64,000 nucleotides of DNA from Pseudomonas anatoliensis (GCF_017976235.1 NZ_JACVHC010000001.1:1054001-1118000), one strand, 5' to 3'; positions 9,162-17,820 are shown, counted from the first letter of the stretch. A program made the numbers and translations. The notes: generated by a model not told the origin, from the sequence alone.

Positions 9162-9470
9162 TCAGCGCTTTGGTTCTTTTTCGCTTGGAACAAAAAAGGC
9201 TTGAGCGATGGCAGTTATAAATGCGATCCATCGAATTATGTAATCATCCTCAAAAGCTTCCACGGCTGGCATGAAAGACATCAATTGACCAAAGCGAGCC
9301 ACGCTCATCTGGTTCCCGCCCCAAAATAAAAACAAAGCAAAAAAAACCCAAAATTTTCCATCTGTAAAGTTATCTCCTGAAATCCTTCTTGAGACAGAGC
9401 GCAAACACCAGAAGCCCGCTACAGAGACAAGAAAATATAGTGCCGTTATGAATCTCGGATCACTGATCAT
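9162..9470 (-). CDS. Orphan immunity-like small membrane protein, paralogue 1
   Basis: 102 residues with three likely transmembrane segments and little else. It is clearly paralogous to the protein encoded at 9721-10044, sharing SVARFG/SVARYG, LSFMPA/MSFMPA, DDYIIRW/NDYIVRW and FITAIAQ. ATG at 9470 overlaps by 11 bases the stop of the decayed toxin remnant (9460-9462), as in the intact toxin/immunity pair. I infer an immunity protein kept after loss of its toxin. No characterised family was recognised. Confidence 0.68.
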   Translation of the reverse strand: MISDPRFITALYFLVSVAGFWCLRSVSRRISGDNFTDGKFWVFFALFLFWGGNQMSVARFGQLMSFMPAVEAFEDDYIIRWIAFITAIAQAFFVPSEKEPKR

Positions 9471-9660
9471 TATTTTTGACCTCCCGATACGGGGCGTCCA
9501 CTGTAGCTGCGCCGGAAACACTTTCGATCAACAGCGAAATTTTGCTTGAACCTTCATGGCCACGAACATAGTCAGCACGCACATATCTAAAAAGGCGCCA
9601 TGCATCCCGGCTTCTATATCAGTCTGCCGGCGCCATATACGGAAAGCCTCCACCGCCAAT
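9460..9660 (-). pseudogene. Decayed 3' end of a DUF4225-type toxin gene
   Basis: On the minus strand this stretch encodes SVYGAGRLI, then a stop in place of Leu, then an extra G after CCG that shifts the frame, then DAWRLFRYVRADYVR and a different tail ending REVKNNDQ. The intact gene at 10034-10756 has the same segments without these lesions, ending KEVKNNDE. Upstream sequence joins an IGGG segment directly to the LSVYGAGR segment, so an internal deletion is also present. The last 30 or so residues differ strongly between copies while the flanks are nearly identical, as expected of polymorphic toxin tips. Confidence 0.82.
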
Positions 9661-9693
9661 CATGGTGATCCCTAAAACGGTTAGTTGGAGAGA
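9661..9693. repeat. Direct repeat copy 2 (ABC exporter start remnant)
   Basis: A remnant of the ABC exporter start region (28 of 33 matches to 8842-8874) lodged between the toxin remnant and immunity gene 2. Together with 9694-9730 it shows that the second unit once continued into the ABC gene. Confidence 0.8.
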
Positions 9694-9730
9694 GTGGTGC
9701 GGGGCTTGTCATAGGTGCGTCTACTTTCGT
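9694..9730. repeat. Direct repeat copy 2 (downstream of immunity gene 2)
   Basis: Close match to 9120-9156, directly following the 9661-9693 remnant. The roughly 245 bases separating these two blocks in copy 1 are missing here. Confidence 0.8.
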
Positions 9731-10044
9731 AAAAACCAGCGTTTTGGTTCTTTTCTGCTTGGAAAAAAGAACGTTTGAGCGATAGCAGTAATAAATGCGA
9801 CCCACCGAACAATGTAATCATTTTCAAAAAAACCTATGGCTGGCATAAATGAAAGCAAGTAACCATAGCGAGCCACGCTGAGTTGATTGGTTGCCCAAGG
9901 CATTACTAATGCAAAAAACAACCAATACCTTCCATGCGTAAAATTAACCCCTGAAAATCTTCTTGGGATGAAGAAAAAAAACAGGAAACCCGCCAGAGAA
10001 ACAATTAAATATATCGACGTTATGAATATTGGCTCACTCGTCAT
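9721..10044 (-). CDS. Putative immunity protein for the DUF4225 toxin
   Basis: 107 residues with three hydrophobic segments, suited to neutralising a membrane-acting toxin from within the inner membrane. Its ATG at 10044 overlaps the toxin stop by 11 bases, and the toxin sequence GAGGTC supplies a ribosome site, so expression is coupled. It is paralogous to the protein at 9162-9470. The immunity role is inferred from position, size and the toxin-linked duplication. Confidence 0.72.
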   Translation of the reverse strand: MTSEPIFITSIYLIVSLAGFLFFFFIPRRFSGVNFTHGRYWLFFALVMPWATNQLSVARYGYLLSFMPAIGFFENDYIVRWVAFITAIAQTFFFPSRKEPKRWFLRK

Positions 10045-10756
10045 TATTTTTGACCTCCTTATACATGGAATTTATTGTTGTGACGTCGGAAAACGCCCCG
10101 AATATCAATGCGGTCTTGTTTGAGTTTTCATAAACCCGGACATAATCAGCACGCACATATCTAAAAAGGCGCCATGCATCCGGCTTCAATATCAGTCTGC
10201 CGGCGCCATATACGGAAAGTCCCAAGTCAACAGTCCCATAGGCCATATTCCCTTCAAATGCTCCGCCGCCAATAAATTTAGCGATCTCTTGATAACCTTT
10301 TCTGACGGGGCCTTGTGTATCTGAACGGCCCTCCCATAAATTCCGCCCGTTTTCATACACATTGTTGGCACCATGAGCCATCATCGGCGCTCCCGCGAAA
10401 AGGCATAACGTACCGACCGAGCCGTAACAAATCCCGGCACCGGCTACAAACTGAAGTGCACCTGCAATTGCGCCGACGCCTCTTTGAGCAACCTCCATCG
10501 ATTGACTTAACAGACTGTTCTGCTCGTCCTTTATGTCTTTCAGTCCCTGTTCAGAGCTTTTTCTGCCCTGCGCAACGTCATTGACAACGCCTCTTGCGTA
10601 ATAAGAAACCTCACGATTGAATTGAATGCGTAACGTGCCGTCTTTAATGTGGCGAGCACTTAACGTACAGGCTTGGTTCGCCAGATTGGCAGCGGCGTTA
10701 CTGACCATCCAATAGTCGCAACTTCCTGGCTTGCAGCTATCCTTGGACCGGCGCAT
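10034..10756 (-). CDS. DUF4225-type putative T6SS effector
   Basis: 240 residues. The first 100 are polar and helical, followed by a Gly/Ala-rich hydrophobic stretch (about 95-130, containing AIAGALQFVAGAG and GTLCLFAGAPMMAHGANNVYENG) and a soluble C-terminal tip. I recall this as the DUF4225 family of Pseudomonas and enterics. It starts four bases after the hcp stop and overlaps the immunity gene, so the order hcp-effector-immunity is that of an Hcp-delivered cargo toxin. The hydrophobic core suggests membrane insertion. No catalytic motif was seen. Toxicity is inference. Confidence 0.7.
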   Translation of the reverse strand: MRRSKDSCKPGSCDYWMVSNAAANLANQACTLSARHIKDGTLRIQFNREVSYYARGVVNDVAQGRKSSEQGLKDIKDEQNSLLSQSMEVAQRGVGAIAGALQFVAGAGICYGSVGTLCLFAGAPMMAHGANNVYENGRNLWEGRSDTQGPVRKGYQEIAKFIGGGAFEGNMAYGTVDLGLSVYGAGRLILKPDAWRLFRYVRADYVRVYENSNKTALIFGAFSDVTTINSMYKEVKNNDE

Positions 10757-10759
10757 GGG

Positions 10760-11239
10760 TTATTCCCCCCATGAACTGTAGCCACTGGTCCCTGCCAGGT
10801 GGTGAGTCCAGATGATGTCTTGATAGCGAATAGCAAGATGTTCCTGAGGTTCGACGTCGTTCTGTAAAACCACATGAGGCATGTCGAGTGTCAGATCGGT
10901 AACCACGCCGCCCCTGATTTCGACCGTATAAAACTTCTCCTGCAAGCCAAACGGAGAAATGCGGTAGAAGTTAATGATGCAGTTGATTTCTTCTCTGCTT
11001 GAGAGCGCTTGAGCCAGTAGCGGCGATGATTTATCAACATTCTTTGTAATGACGATGGGGTTATGCGTCGGTTTATTGATATTTCCGATATTGGCCATGT
11101 TGTGGCTGTAAGACAGCACCATGATTTCGTCTGCATGGGCTGTCTGACACTTGTTGCCAATAGAGTCCTGGGTCGAGCAACCCGATGAAATCAATCCTTG
11201 AGCCTTGCCGGTGATGGTCATGTAACCGTGATTAGCCAT
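10760..11239 (-). CDS. hcp: Hcp-family type VI secretion tube/effector protein
   Basis: 159 residues, the usual Hcp length. Recognisable positions include GYMTITGKAQGLISSGC and DSIGN near the start, the central NPIVITKNVDKSSPLLAQAL, FYR, and the closing IIWTHHLAGTSGYSSW. Hcp hexamers stack into the T6SS tube and carry small effectors in the lumen. AAGGAG lies eight bases before the ATG. No other T6SS structural gene is in the window, so this is an orphan hcp that depends on an apparatus elsewhere. It heads the hcp-effector-immunity operon. Confidence 0.88.
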   Translation of the reverse strand: MANHGYMTITGKAQGLISSGCSTQDSIGNKCQTAHADEIMVLSYSHNMANIGNINKPTHNPIVITKNVDKSSPLLAQALSSREEINCIINFYRISPFGLQEKFYTVEIRGGVVTDLTLDMPHVVLQNDVEPQEHLAIRYQDIIWTHHLAGTSGYSSWGE

Positions 11240-11459
11240 GCGTGCCCACTCCTTTTGGTAAGCCGCACATCCTAATGAAAGGAGTTTTAGTCAGGTTGTA
11301 GGACCCTTCTGAAACGGTAAACAAAATATGTCGCGATCAAGTTTGGCGATTCAATAAAAGACTCGAGACGGCATGGCTTATTATCTGACGGAAGTTTCGT
11401 ACTACCACTGAATGTCCAACGCTGATGACGGTGCCCCCTGACATCGGCTAAAGGCGCGG

Positions 11460-12791
11460 TCATTGAATCGGCAATTCAACCCGCGCCACCAACCCGCCGC
11501 CGCTGCGATTGCTCAACGTCAGTTCCCCGCCCTGCTCGCGCACGATGGCCCGCGCTGCGGAAAGCCCGAGTCCGACCCCGCCGGTCTCGCGGTTGCGTGA
11601 GGTTTCGAGGCGCAGAAACGGATCGAACACGCGTTCCAGCGACTCTTCGGCAATCCCCGGCCCGTCGTCGCTGACCTCGATGCAGATCGTGTAGCCATCG
11701 CCACCCAACGCGATGCGCGGGTGTTGCGCGTACTTCTCGGCATTATCCAGCAGGTTGACGATCACTCGTTTGATGCCAAGCGGCCGCCCCTCATACACCC
11801 AATGTGCGGGGCCGCTGTAATCGACGGCGATGTTCTGGTCACGGTAGTCATCGATGATGGTTTGCAGCAGTTCGGCAAGGTCAAACGCTGTAGTGGATTC
11901 GCGATGGGTGTCCTCGCGAAAAAACGCCAACGCGGCGTTGATCATCGACTGCATCTCTTCGATGTCACGAATCTGTTTGCCTTGGTGATCCAGGTCTTCC
12001 ATGAACTCGCTACGCAAGCGCATGCGCGTCAGCGGTGCGCGCAAGTCGTGGGAGATGGACGCGAGCATGTGCGTGCGTTCGCCGATGAAATGCTGGATCT
12101 GCGCCTGCATGGTGTTGAAGGCGATGATCGCCTGGCGGATTTCGTCCGGGCCTTCGATTTTGATCGGCGGTGCGCGCAGGTCACCACCGAAACGCCGCGC
12201 AGCGCTGGCGAAACGTTGCAAGGGTTTGGCCAGTTGGCGCGTGGCGATCCAGGCAACCAGCAACGTGGCGATCAGGCCAAGGGCAATAACCACCGCGATC
12301 CGCGTGCTGGCCTCCAGCCCCCAAACCCGTTCGGGTGGGGTGAACGACAACCAACTGCCATCGACCAGTTGCACGAGTGCGGCGTAGTGCGCCTGCGGGC
12401 TGTGGCTCGGCCAGTCGTCGGGGTTGAAGGCTTCCATGGTGCGGCCATTACCCAATAGCAATTGCAGCACCGGCACCCTGCCCGCTTCGACCGGATTGCC
12501 GCCCGCCGGCAGCCCGAAGTCGGCGCGCTGCGCTTTCCACGCCACTTTCAGCCGCGGGCTGCTTGCCGCGTCCGCCAACTGCGGGCGCAACGGTACCGGC
12601 GCGGCCTCGATCACGCGCACGGTAGCGGCAATCTGTTCCAGCAAACCGGTACGCTCAATCGGTGGACGCGCCCAGATCCCGGCGACCTGCACGAACAATG
12701 CATTAAGGGCCAGCGACGTGAGCATCGCCGCGACGATAGTCAGGGCAATCCGCCGACTGAGGGTGTCGCGCCGCAGCATCCGGCGGATCAC
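11460..12791 (-). CDS. EnvZ-type sensor histidine kinase
   Basis: 443 residues: transmembrane helix at about 15-36, a periplasmic sensor to about 163, a second helix to about 187, HAMP, a HisKA box with SISHDLRAPLTRMRL, then HATPase_c with NLLDNAEKYA, DDGPGI and GGVGLGLSAAR. It autophosphorylates on the histidine and passes phosphate to the regulator encoded just upstream. GTG at 12791 overlaps the regulator stop by four bases. The signal is unknown; downstream neighbours give no hint. Confidence 0.9.
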   Translation of the reverse strand: MIRRMLRRDTLSRRIALTIVAAMLTSLALNALFVQVAGIWARPPIERTGLLEQIAATVRVIEAAPVPLRPQLADAASSPRLKVAWKAQRADFGLPAGGNPVEAGRVPVLQLLLGNGRTMEAFNPDDWPSHSPQAHYAALVQLVDGSWLSFTPPERVWGLEASTRIAVVIALGLIATLLVAWIATRQLAKPLQRFASAARRFGGDLRAPPIKIEGPDEIRQAIIAFNTMQAQIQHFIGERTHMLASISHDLRAPLTRMRLRSEFMEDLDHQGKQIRDIEEMQSMINAALAFFREDTHRESTTAFDLAELLQTIIDDYRDQNIAVDYSGPAHWVYEGRPLGIKRVIVNLLDNAEKYAQHPRIALGGDGYTICIEVSDDGPGIAEESLERVFDPFLRLETSRNRETGGVGLGLSAARAIVREQGGELTLSNRSGGGLVARVELPIQ

Positions 12792-13504
12792 GAGCGGCTG
12801 ACCTTGGCAGTGAACATATAACCGCCGTTGCGAACGGTGCGGATCAAATCCGGGCGTTTGCAGTCGGGCTCGATCTTGCGCCGCAGCCGGCTGACCTGGA
12901 CATCAATGCTGCGATCAAACGCGTCGTGGCCCTGGCCGTGGGTCAGGTCGATCAATTGCTCTCGAGTGAGGATGCGTTGCGGATTTTCGAGAAACACCAC
13001 GAGCAAATCGAACTCGCCACCGGACAGCGGGATCATCACGTTTTGCGGTGAGCGCAGTTCGCGACAGGTGATATCCAGATGCCAACCGGCGAAGGCGATC
13101 ACTGGCCGGGATGGCTCACTCGGCTGGCTGACCGGTTCGCCCGCGCGGCGTTGCACGGCACGCAGACGAGCCAGCAGCTCACGCGGTGCAAACGGCTTGG
13201 TGACGTAGTCGTCCGCCCCCAGCTCAAGGCCGACAATGCGGTCGCTCAGTTCGCCCATGGCGGTGAGCATGATGATCGGAATGGCCATCTGTGCGTGCAC
13301 TTTCTGGCACAGACTCAAGCCGCCCTCCCCGGGCAGCATCAGGTCGAGAATGATCGTGTCCGGTCGCTGCTGCGCGATCGCCGCCCACATCGCCTCGCCG
13401 TCCGCCGCCACATCGACTTCATAGGCGTGCTGGACGAAGAACTTCTTCAGCAGCGACAGAATTTCCACGTCGTCGTCGACGATCAGCAGTCTGCTCACGG
13501 GCAC
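12788..13504 (-). CDS. OmpR-family response regulator
   Basis: 238 residues: receiver domain (about 1-120) with IVDDDVE, phospho-acceptor in IILDLMLPGEGG and the KPFAPREL lysine, then a winged-helix DNA-binding domain with SIDVQVSRLRRKIE and IRTVRNGGYMF. The start GTG at 13504 has GAGG five bases upstream; a second GTG two codons later is an alternative. It forms an operon with the kinase and is divergent from the small gene at 13664. Confidence 0.9.
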   Translation of the reverse strand: MPVSRLLIVDDDVEILSLLKKFFVQHAYEVDVAADGEAMWAAIAQQRPDTIILDLMLPGEGGLSLCQKVHAQMAIPIIMLTAMGELSDRIVGLELGADDYVTKPFAPRELLARLRAVQRRAGEPVSQPSEPSRPVIAFAGWHLDITCRELRSPQNVMIPLSGGEFDLLVVFLENPQRILTREQLIDLTHGQGHDAFDRSIDVQVSRLRRKIEPDCKRPDLIRTVRNGGYMFTAKVSRS

Positions 13505-13663
13505 AGGATCCTCAATCCAGAAAAGAGCGCATCTAAAACCATTCTGGCGTCCGGGTCATTTATTTCAATCGAGCAACATTCCTTCGCCAGCGACATCAAC
13601 CGGACATCGTCCGGCAAAAACCCTCGTGCATCCTGCACACCTTTCCAAATCAGGGGGTTGTTC

Positions 13664-13978
13664 ATGAAGGCCTTGCACAGCAGGTATACCGCCGAGGGGC
13701 ATAACGCCAAATATCCGTTGATCCTCAGCCAGCGCACCACGGCGCCGACGCACGATACGCCGATCCTGTTTCAGGAGTTTTGCCTGGGGTTGTCCAGTGA
13801 TCAGAGCCGGATTGTCCTGCGCCGTTACTTTGAACAGTTCAGCCCGGCCAATGCCCAGTGGGTGGAGTACGCCCATTCGATCCCGGCCGCCGACCTCATC
13901 CACTGGATCATGACCCACGGCCAGTTGCACATCGAGTGCTCGGAAAATGCCCCGCAAACCAACAAGGATTCACATTAA
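13664..13978 (+). CDS. Small hypothetical protein (104 aa)
   Basis: A 104-residue soluble protein with no signal peptide or recognised domain; IVLRRYFEQFSPANAQWVEYAHSIP is its most structured part. CAGGGGG precedes the ATG by six bases, and its TAA overlaps the ATG of the next lipoprotein gene (TAATG), so it is very probably translated. It is divergent from the two-component system, which might control it. Function unknown. Confidence 0.65.
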   Translation: MKALHSRYTAEGHNAKYPLILSQRTTAPTHDTPILFQEFCLGLSSDQSRIVLRRYFEQFSPANAQWVEYAHSIPAADLIHWIMTHGQLHIECSENAPQTNKDSH

Positions 13979-14637
13979 TGAGAAGCCATTGCCTGATGAC
14001 GGTGCTTTGTACTGCGTCCCTGAGCCTGTCGGCCTGCACCAGTACAAGCGTCGAACACACGGGATTTCTGCATGATTACAGCGTTTTGACGGAACACACA
14101 TCGCCGTCGGGTCACGATGTATTGGGGTGGGTCAGCCCTGCCCTGGCCAGGGGGCGTTACACCCAGGCCTATCTGGCGCCGAGTCAGTTTTTTCCCAGCG
14201 CCGAGCCCACCGCACGCATTCCCCTCAGCACCCTCGCGGGCGTCACCGACTATTACGACGCGGCCCTCAGGCACGAACTGGGCAAAGTCCTGCCACTGGT
14301 ATCGACTCCCGGTCCCAATACGCTGATCGTCAGGCCTGCGATTACCCGGGTCGCCACTAGCACTCAAGGTTTGCGTTTTTACGAATGGTTGCCGGTCACA
14401 CTGGTCGCGGCCGGCGTGAGCACCGCCACTGGCATTCGTGACCAAGACAGCGAAATCGCCACCGAAGTGTCGTTCGAGGATGGCTCGACCGGTGAAGTGG
14501 TTGCAGAAGTCATGCGCAAAGGCACCGGCGTGCCGCTGGACAACAATAAACAAGTGCTGACAGCTGACGACGTCAAAGTGGTGCTGGATGGCTGGGCCAA
14601 TGATCTAGGCAAATCGTACGTGGCGATTCGTAAGTAA
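13978..14637 (+). CDS. DUF3313-type lipoprotein
   Basis: 219 residues beginning with a lipoprotein signal peptide and lipobox LSAC (Cys about residue 20), so the mature protein should be lipid-anchored. The rest (SQFFPSAEPTARIPLSTLAGVTDYYDAAL, then VLTADDVKVVLDGWANDL) matches the DUF3313 family as I recall it. AAGGA lies before the ATG, which overlaps the previous stop. Role unknown, possibly envelope-related together with its small upstream partner. Confidence 0.75.
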   Translation: MRSHCLMTVLCTASLSLSACTSTSVEHTGFLHDYSVLTEHTSPSGHDVLGWVSPALARGRYTQAYLAPSQFFPSAEPTARIPLSTLAGVTDYYDAALRHELGKVLPLVSTPGPNTLIVRPAITRVATSTQGLRFYEWLPVTLVAAGVSTATGIRDQDSEIATEVSFEDGSTGEVVAEVMRKGTGVPLDNNKQVLTADDVKVVLDGWANDLGKSYVAIRK

Positions 14638-14651
14638 AACCGCAGAAGCAA

Positions 14652-14743
14652 AGTCAAAAGATCGCAACCTTCGGCAACTCCTACACTGAACACAGGACTC
14701 TGTAGGAGCTGTCGAGTGAAACGAGGCTGCGATCTTTTGATCT
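14652..14743. repeat. Paired REP palindrome 1
   Basis: Two inverted REP units with the GTAGGAGCTG and GATCTTTTGATC cores after the DUF3313 lipoprotein gene. The left arm is a diverged variant (CAACCTTCGGCAACTC) and the right arm carries the CGAGTGAAACGAGG subtype. Confidence 0.9.
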
Positions 14744-14874
14744 TGTGTTTAAAAATTAAAAAAAGCCGCGAGCGGTGAATTATTTCGTGTCCTCATGTAT
14801 CAGACCCATTAAGCACGCGCCATCAAATAGATGGCATCGGCGTAACAAGATGGATCAGTAAAGAGAATACCCGG

Positions 14875-16377
14875 ATGAAATCACGTAAAAGCAGCGTCAA
14901 ACCGATTGGTCTGAAAGACATCACCATCGTCGACGACGTCAAGATGCGCAAAGCCATTACGGCCGCTGCACTCGGCAATGCCATGGAATGGTTCGACTTT
15001 GGCGTCTACGGCTTTGTCGCCTATGCACTCGGCAAAATCTTCTTCCCCGGCGCCGACCCTGGCGTACAGATGATCGCGGCGTTGGCGACGTTCTCCGTGC
15101 CTTTCCTGATCCGGCCGCTGGGCGGCCTGTTTTTCGGCGCGTTGGGCGACAAGTACGGACGACAGAAAGTCCTCGCCGCGACCATCGTCATCATGTCCCT
15201 GAGCACCTTCGCCATCGGCCTGATCCCCTCCTATGACTCCATAGGTATCTGGGCGCCGATCCTGCTGTTGCTGGCGAAAATGGCTCAAGGCTTCTCCGTC
15301 GGTGGCGAGTACACCGGTGCCTCGATCTTCGTCGCCGAATACGCGCCGGACCGCAAACGCGGCTTCCTCGGCAGTTGGCTGGACTTCGGTTCGATTGCCG
15401 GTTTCGTCCTTGGCGCCGGTGTGGTGGTGATGATCTCGGCGATTATCGGTGAAGAGAAGTTTCTCGAATGGGGCTGGCGTCTGCCGTTCTTCCTCGCCCT
15501 GCCATTGGGCATGATCGGTCTCTATCTGCGTCACGCGCTCGAAGAGACACCAGCGTTCCAGCAGCACGTGGAGAAGCTCGAACAAGGCGACCGCGAAGGT
15601 CTGGCCCGTGGCCCGAAGGTGTCGTTCAAGGAAATCGCCACCAAGCACTGGCGCAGCCTGATGACCTGCGTGGGAGTGGTAGCGGTGACCAACGTCACCT
15701 ACTACATGCTGCTCACTTACATGCCGAGTTACCTTTCGCATAACCTGCACTACAGCGAAAATCGTGGCGTGTTGATCATCATCGCGATCATGGTCGGCAT
15801 GCTGTTCGTGCAGCCGCTGATTGGTTTTGTCAGCGACAAGATCGGCCGCAAGCCTTTCATCGTCATCGGCAGCATTGGCCTGTTCATTCTCGCCATTCCG
15901 GCGTTCATGCTGATCAACAGCGGCAAGATCGGCCTGATCTTCGCCGGGCTGCTGATGCTGGCGGTGTTGCTGAACTTCTTCATCGGCGTGATGGCCTCGA
16001 CCCTGCCGGCCATGTTCCCCACGCATATTCGCTACAGCGCACTGGCGGCGTCTTTCAATATTTCGGTGTTGATCGCCGGCCTGACGCCGACCGTCGTGGC
16101 CTGGCTGGTGGAAAGCACCAACGACCTTTACATGCCGGCTTACTACCTGATGGTAGTTGCCGTGGTCGGTCTGGTCACCGGCCTGACCATGAAGGAGACG
16201 GCGAACAAACCGTTGCGTGGCGCCGCCCCGGCAGCCTCTGACCTCGCAGAGGCGAAGGAGCTGCTGCAAGAGCATCACGACAATATCGAGCAGAAGATCG
16301 AAGACATCGATGCTGAAATTGCCGAACTGGAAGCCAAGCGCAAGAACCTGGTGCAACAGCATCCACGGATCAACTAA
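14875..16377 (+). CDS. proP: ProP-type proline/glycine betaine:H+ symporter
   Basis: 500 residues, identical in length to E. coli ProP, with 12 MFS helices. The metabolite-H+ symporter signature is present: GNAMEWFDFGVYGF near residue 35, RPLGGLFFGALGDKYGRQ, and QGFSVGGEYTGA. The C-terminus (about 455-495) is a charged heptad region with IEQKIEDIDAEIAELEAKR, the antiparallel coiled coil that tunes osmotic activation in ProP. It imports compatible solutes under osmotic upshift. It is monocistronic, with about 130 bases of AT-richer leader after the REP pair. Confidence 0.9.
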   Translation: MKSRKSSVKPIGLKDITIVDDVKMRKAITAAALGNAMEWFDFGVYGFVAYALGKIFFPGADPGVQMIAALATFSVPFLIRPLGGLFFGALGDKYGRQKVLAATIVIMSLSTFAIGLIPSYDSIGIWAPILLLLAKMAQGFSVGGEYTGASIFVAEYAPDRKRGFLGSWLDFGSIAGFVLGAGVVVMISAIIGEEKFLEWGWRLPFFLALPLGMIGLYLRHALEETPAFQQHVEKLEQGDREGLARGPKVSFKEIATKHWRSLMTCVGVVAVTNVTYYMLLTYMPSYLSHNLHYSENRGVLIIIAIMVGMLFVQPLIGFVSDKIGRKPFIVIGSIGLFILAIPAFMLINSGKIGLIFAGLLMLAVLLNFFIGVMASTLPAMFPTHIRYSALAASFNISVLIAGLTPTVVAWLVESTNDLYMPAYYLMVVAVVGLVTGLTMKETANKPLRGAAPAASDLAEAKELLQEHHDNIEQKIEDIDAEIAELEAKRKNLVQQHPRIN

Positions 16378-16449
16378 GGCAACATGACCTCTGCGTAGCC
16401 CGGTGTAGAAACCTGCCCGGGCTGCCGCAGCCTCTCAGCACCGCGCGAA

Positions 16450-17565
16450 TCAGGGCAGAGTTTGCTCTGGGGGCGGTTCCAGAACCTGGGTAACGTCGGC
16501 GGGTTGATACACCCAACCGATAAACAACTCATAACCGACCGCCAGAATCACCGGCCCGGTAAACAGCCCGATAATCCCGCTGGTCACCATGCCGCCGAGG
16601 GCGCCGATCAACACGACGGGCATCGGCACGGCCACGCCGCGTCCCAGCAGCATCGGTTTGAGCACATTGTCGGAAAGCCCGGCAACCACCATCCACACGC
16701 CAAAGATCACCGTCGCGGCGCTGACCCCTTGCTGGGCAAAAACAAAAATCACCACAGGCAGCGTGATCAACAGCACCGGCAATTGGGTGATGCCCAGCAA
16801 CAGCACCAATAGCGCCAATATGCCGGCCGCCGGTACGCCCATGATCACCAGGGCGACGCCGATCAGCAGCATTTGGATAAAAGCGATGCCCACCACGCCC
16901 TGAGCTACAGCGCGAATGGTCGCCGTGCACAATTGGGCAATCTGCGGCCCACGCGCGGGCCCGGAAATCCGCGTGGTGACGGCGACGGCGGTGCGATGGC
17001 CGCTTTCACCGTAAGTCATGATCAACCCGGCAACGATCAACGCTACGACGAACACCACAATGCCCGCTCCCACCCCGGCCGCCTGGTGCAGCATCACTCT
17101 GCCCCATTCCTTGAGGTGCGGCGCCAGTTCCTGGAAGGCCCAGCTCAGATCCTGCGAGGCGTGCTGCCAGATACCGAAAATCGGTGGCCCGATCAGCGGC
17201 CAGGTCTCGACATTGGCCGGCGGCGGCGGGATTTCGAAATGGCCGCTTTCAAGCACCTGCATCCCGCCCTTCACCGACTCGGCCACCGATGCGCCCAGCA
17301 GACTCAACGGCACCATCAGGATCAGCAGCCCCAGCACCACCACAATGACCGCGGCCCAGCCGTAACGTTGACCGAGTCTGGCGCCGAGCATTCTGTTCAG
17401 CGGGTACAGGGTGACGGCCAGGATCAGGGCCCAGAGCATCACATTGAGAAACGGATGGAAAATGTCGTAACAGAACAGCACCAACGTGACGATCAACCCC
17501 GCACGGATCAGCACGTCAAGCAAAGTTCTGGAACTGTTGAATGCGATCAGCGGTTTCTCTTCCAC
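16450..17565 (-). CDS. AI-2E family (PerM/YdiK-type) membrane protein
   Basis: 371 residues with about seven to eight hydrophobic helices and the family features SGPARGPQIAQLCTATIRAVAQG, LLLGITQLPVLL and the C-terminal GALGGMVTSGIIGLFTGPVILAVGYEL. Family members include a putative autoinducer-2 exporter and Na+/H+ antiporters, so the substrate here is open. GTG at 17565 is preceded by AGGGGA. It converges with proP; a weak hairpin with no T-run (16397-16423) lies between them. Confidence 0.83.
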   Translation of the reverse strand: MEEKPLIAFNSSRTLLDVLIRAGLIVTLVLFCYDIFHPFLNVMLWALILAVTLYPLNRMLGARLGQRYGWAAVIVVVLGLLILMVPLSLLGASVAESVKGGMQVLESGHFEIPPPPANVETWPLIGPPIFGIWQHASQDLSWAFQELAPHLKEWGRVMLHQAAGVGAGIVVFVVALIVAGLIMTYGESGHRTAVAVTTRISGPARGPQIAQLCTATIRAVAQGVVGIAFIQMLLIGVALVIMGVPAAGILALLVLLLGITQLPVLLITLPVVIFVFAQQGVSAATVIFGVWMVVAGLSDNVLKPMLLGRGVAVPMPVVLIGALGGMVTSGIIGLFTGPVILAVGYELFIGWVYQPADVTQVLEPPPEQTLP

Positions 17566-17763
17566 AGTGGTTCCCCTGTCAAGCGCATCGGTCGGACTGC
17601 GCTGAGCCTAGATCACCTCCTTGCATTCTTCCTGTTTGATTGATGGGCCCGCCAAGGAGGCATCGATGGACAAAAACCATCCCGCCGATTACTCCGCGCC
17701 CGGCATGGTGTTAAATAGGCGCCAGTCTTAACCTTGTCGCTAAAGCCGTGCACGAGAACTGAT

Positions 17764-17820
17764 ATGAATAGCTCTGCAAAAAACCATGACGCTCAACTGC
17801 AATCGGCGGTGAACGCATGA
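17764..17820 (+). CDS. Possible 18-codon upstream ORF coupled to the amidase
   Basis: ATG at 17764 opens an 18-residue frame whose TGA (17818-17820) overlaps the amidase ATG by ATGA. The amidase has no strong ribosome site of its own, so translation might be coupled through this leader. There is no homology evidence for the peptide. Confidence 0.3.
   Translation: MNSSAKNHDAQLQSAVNA

Noticed and set aside
14881..16362. Long minus-strand frame opposite proP
   Set aside because: It is the antisense shadow of a GC-rich gene, with Gln/His/Asp-rich composition and no family match.
16397..16423. Hairpin AGCCCGG / CCGGGCT as a proP terminator
   Set aside because: The loop is 13 bases and no T-run follows, so I do not call it a terminator.
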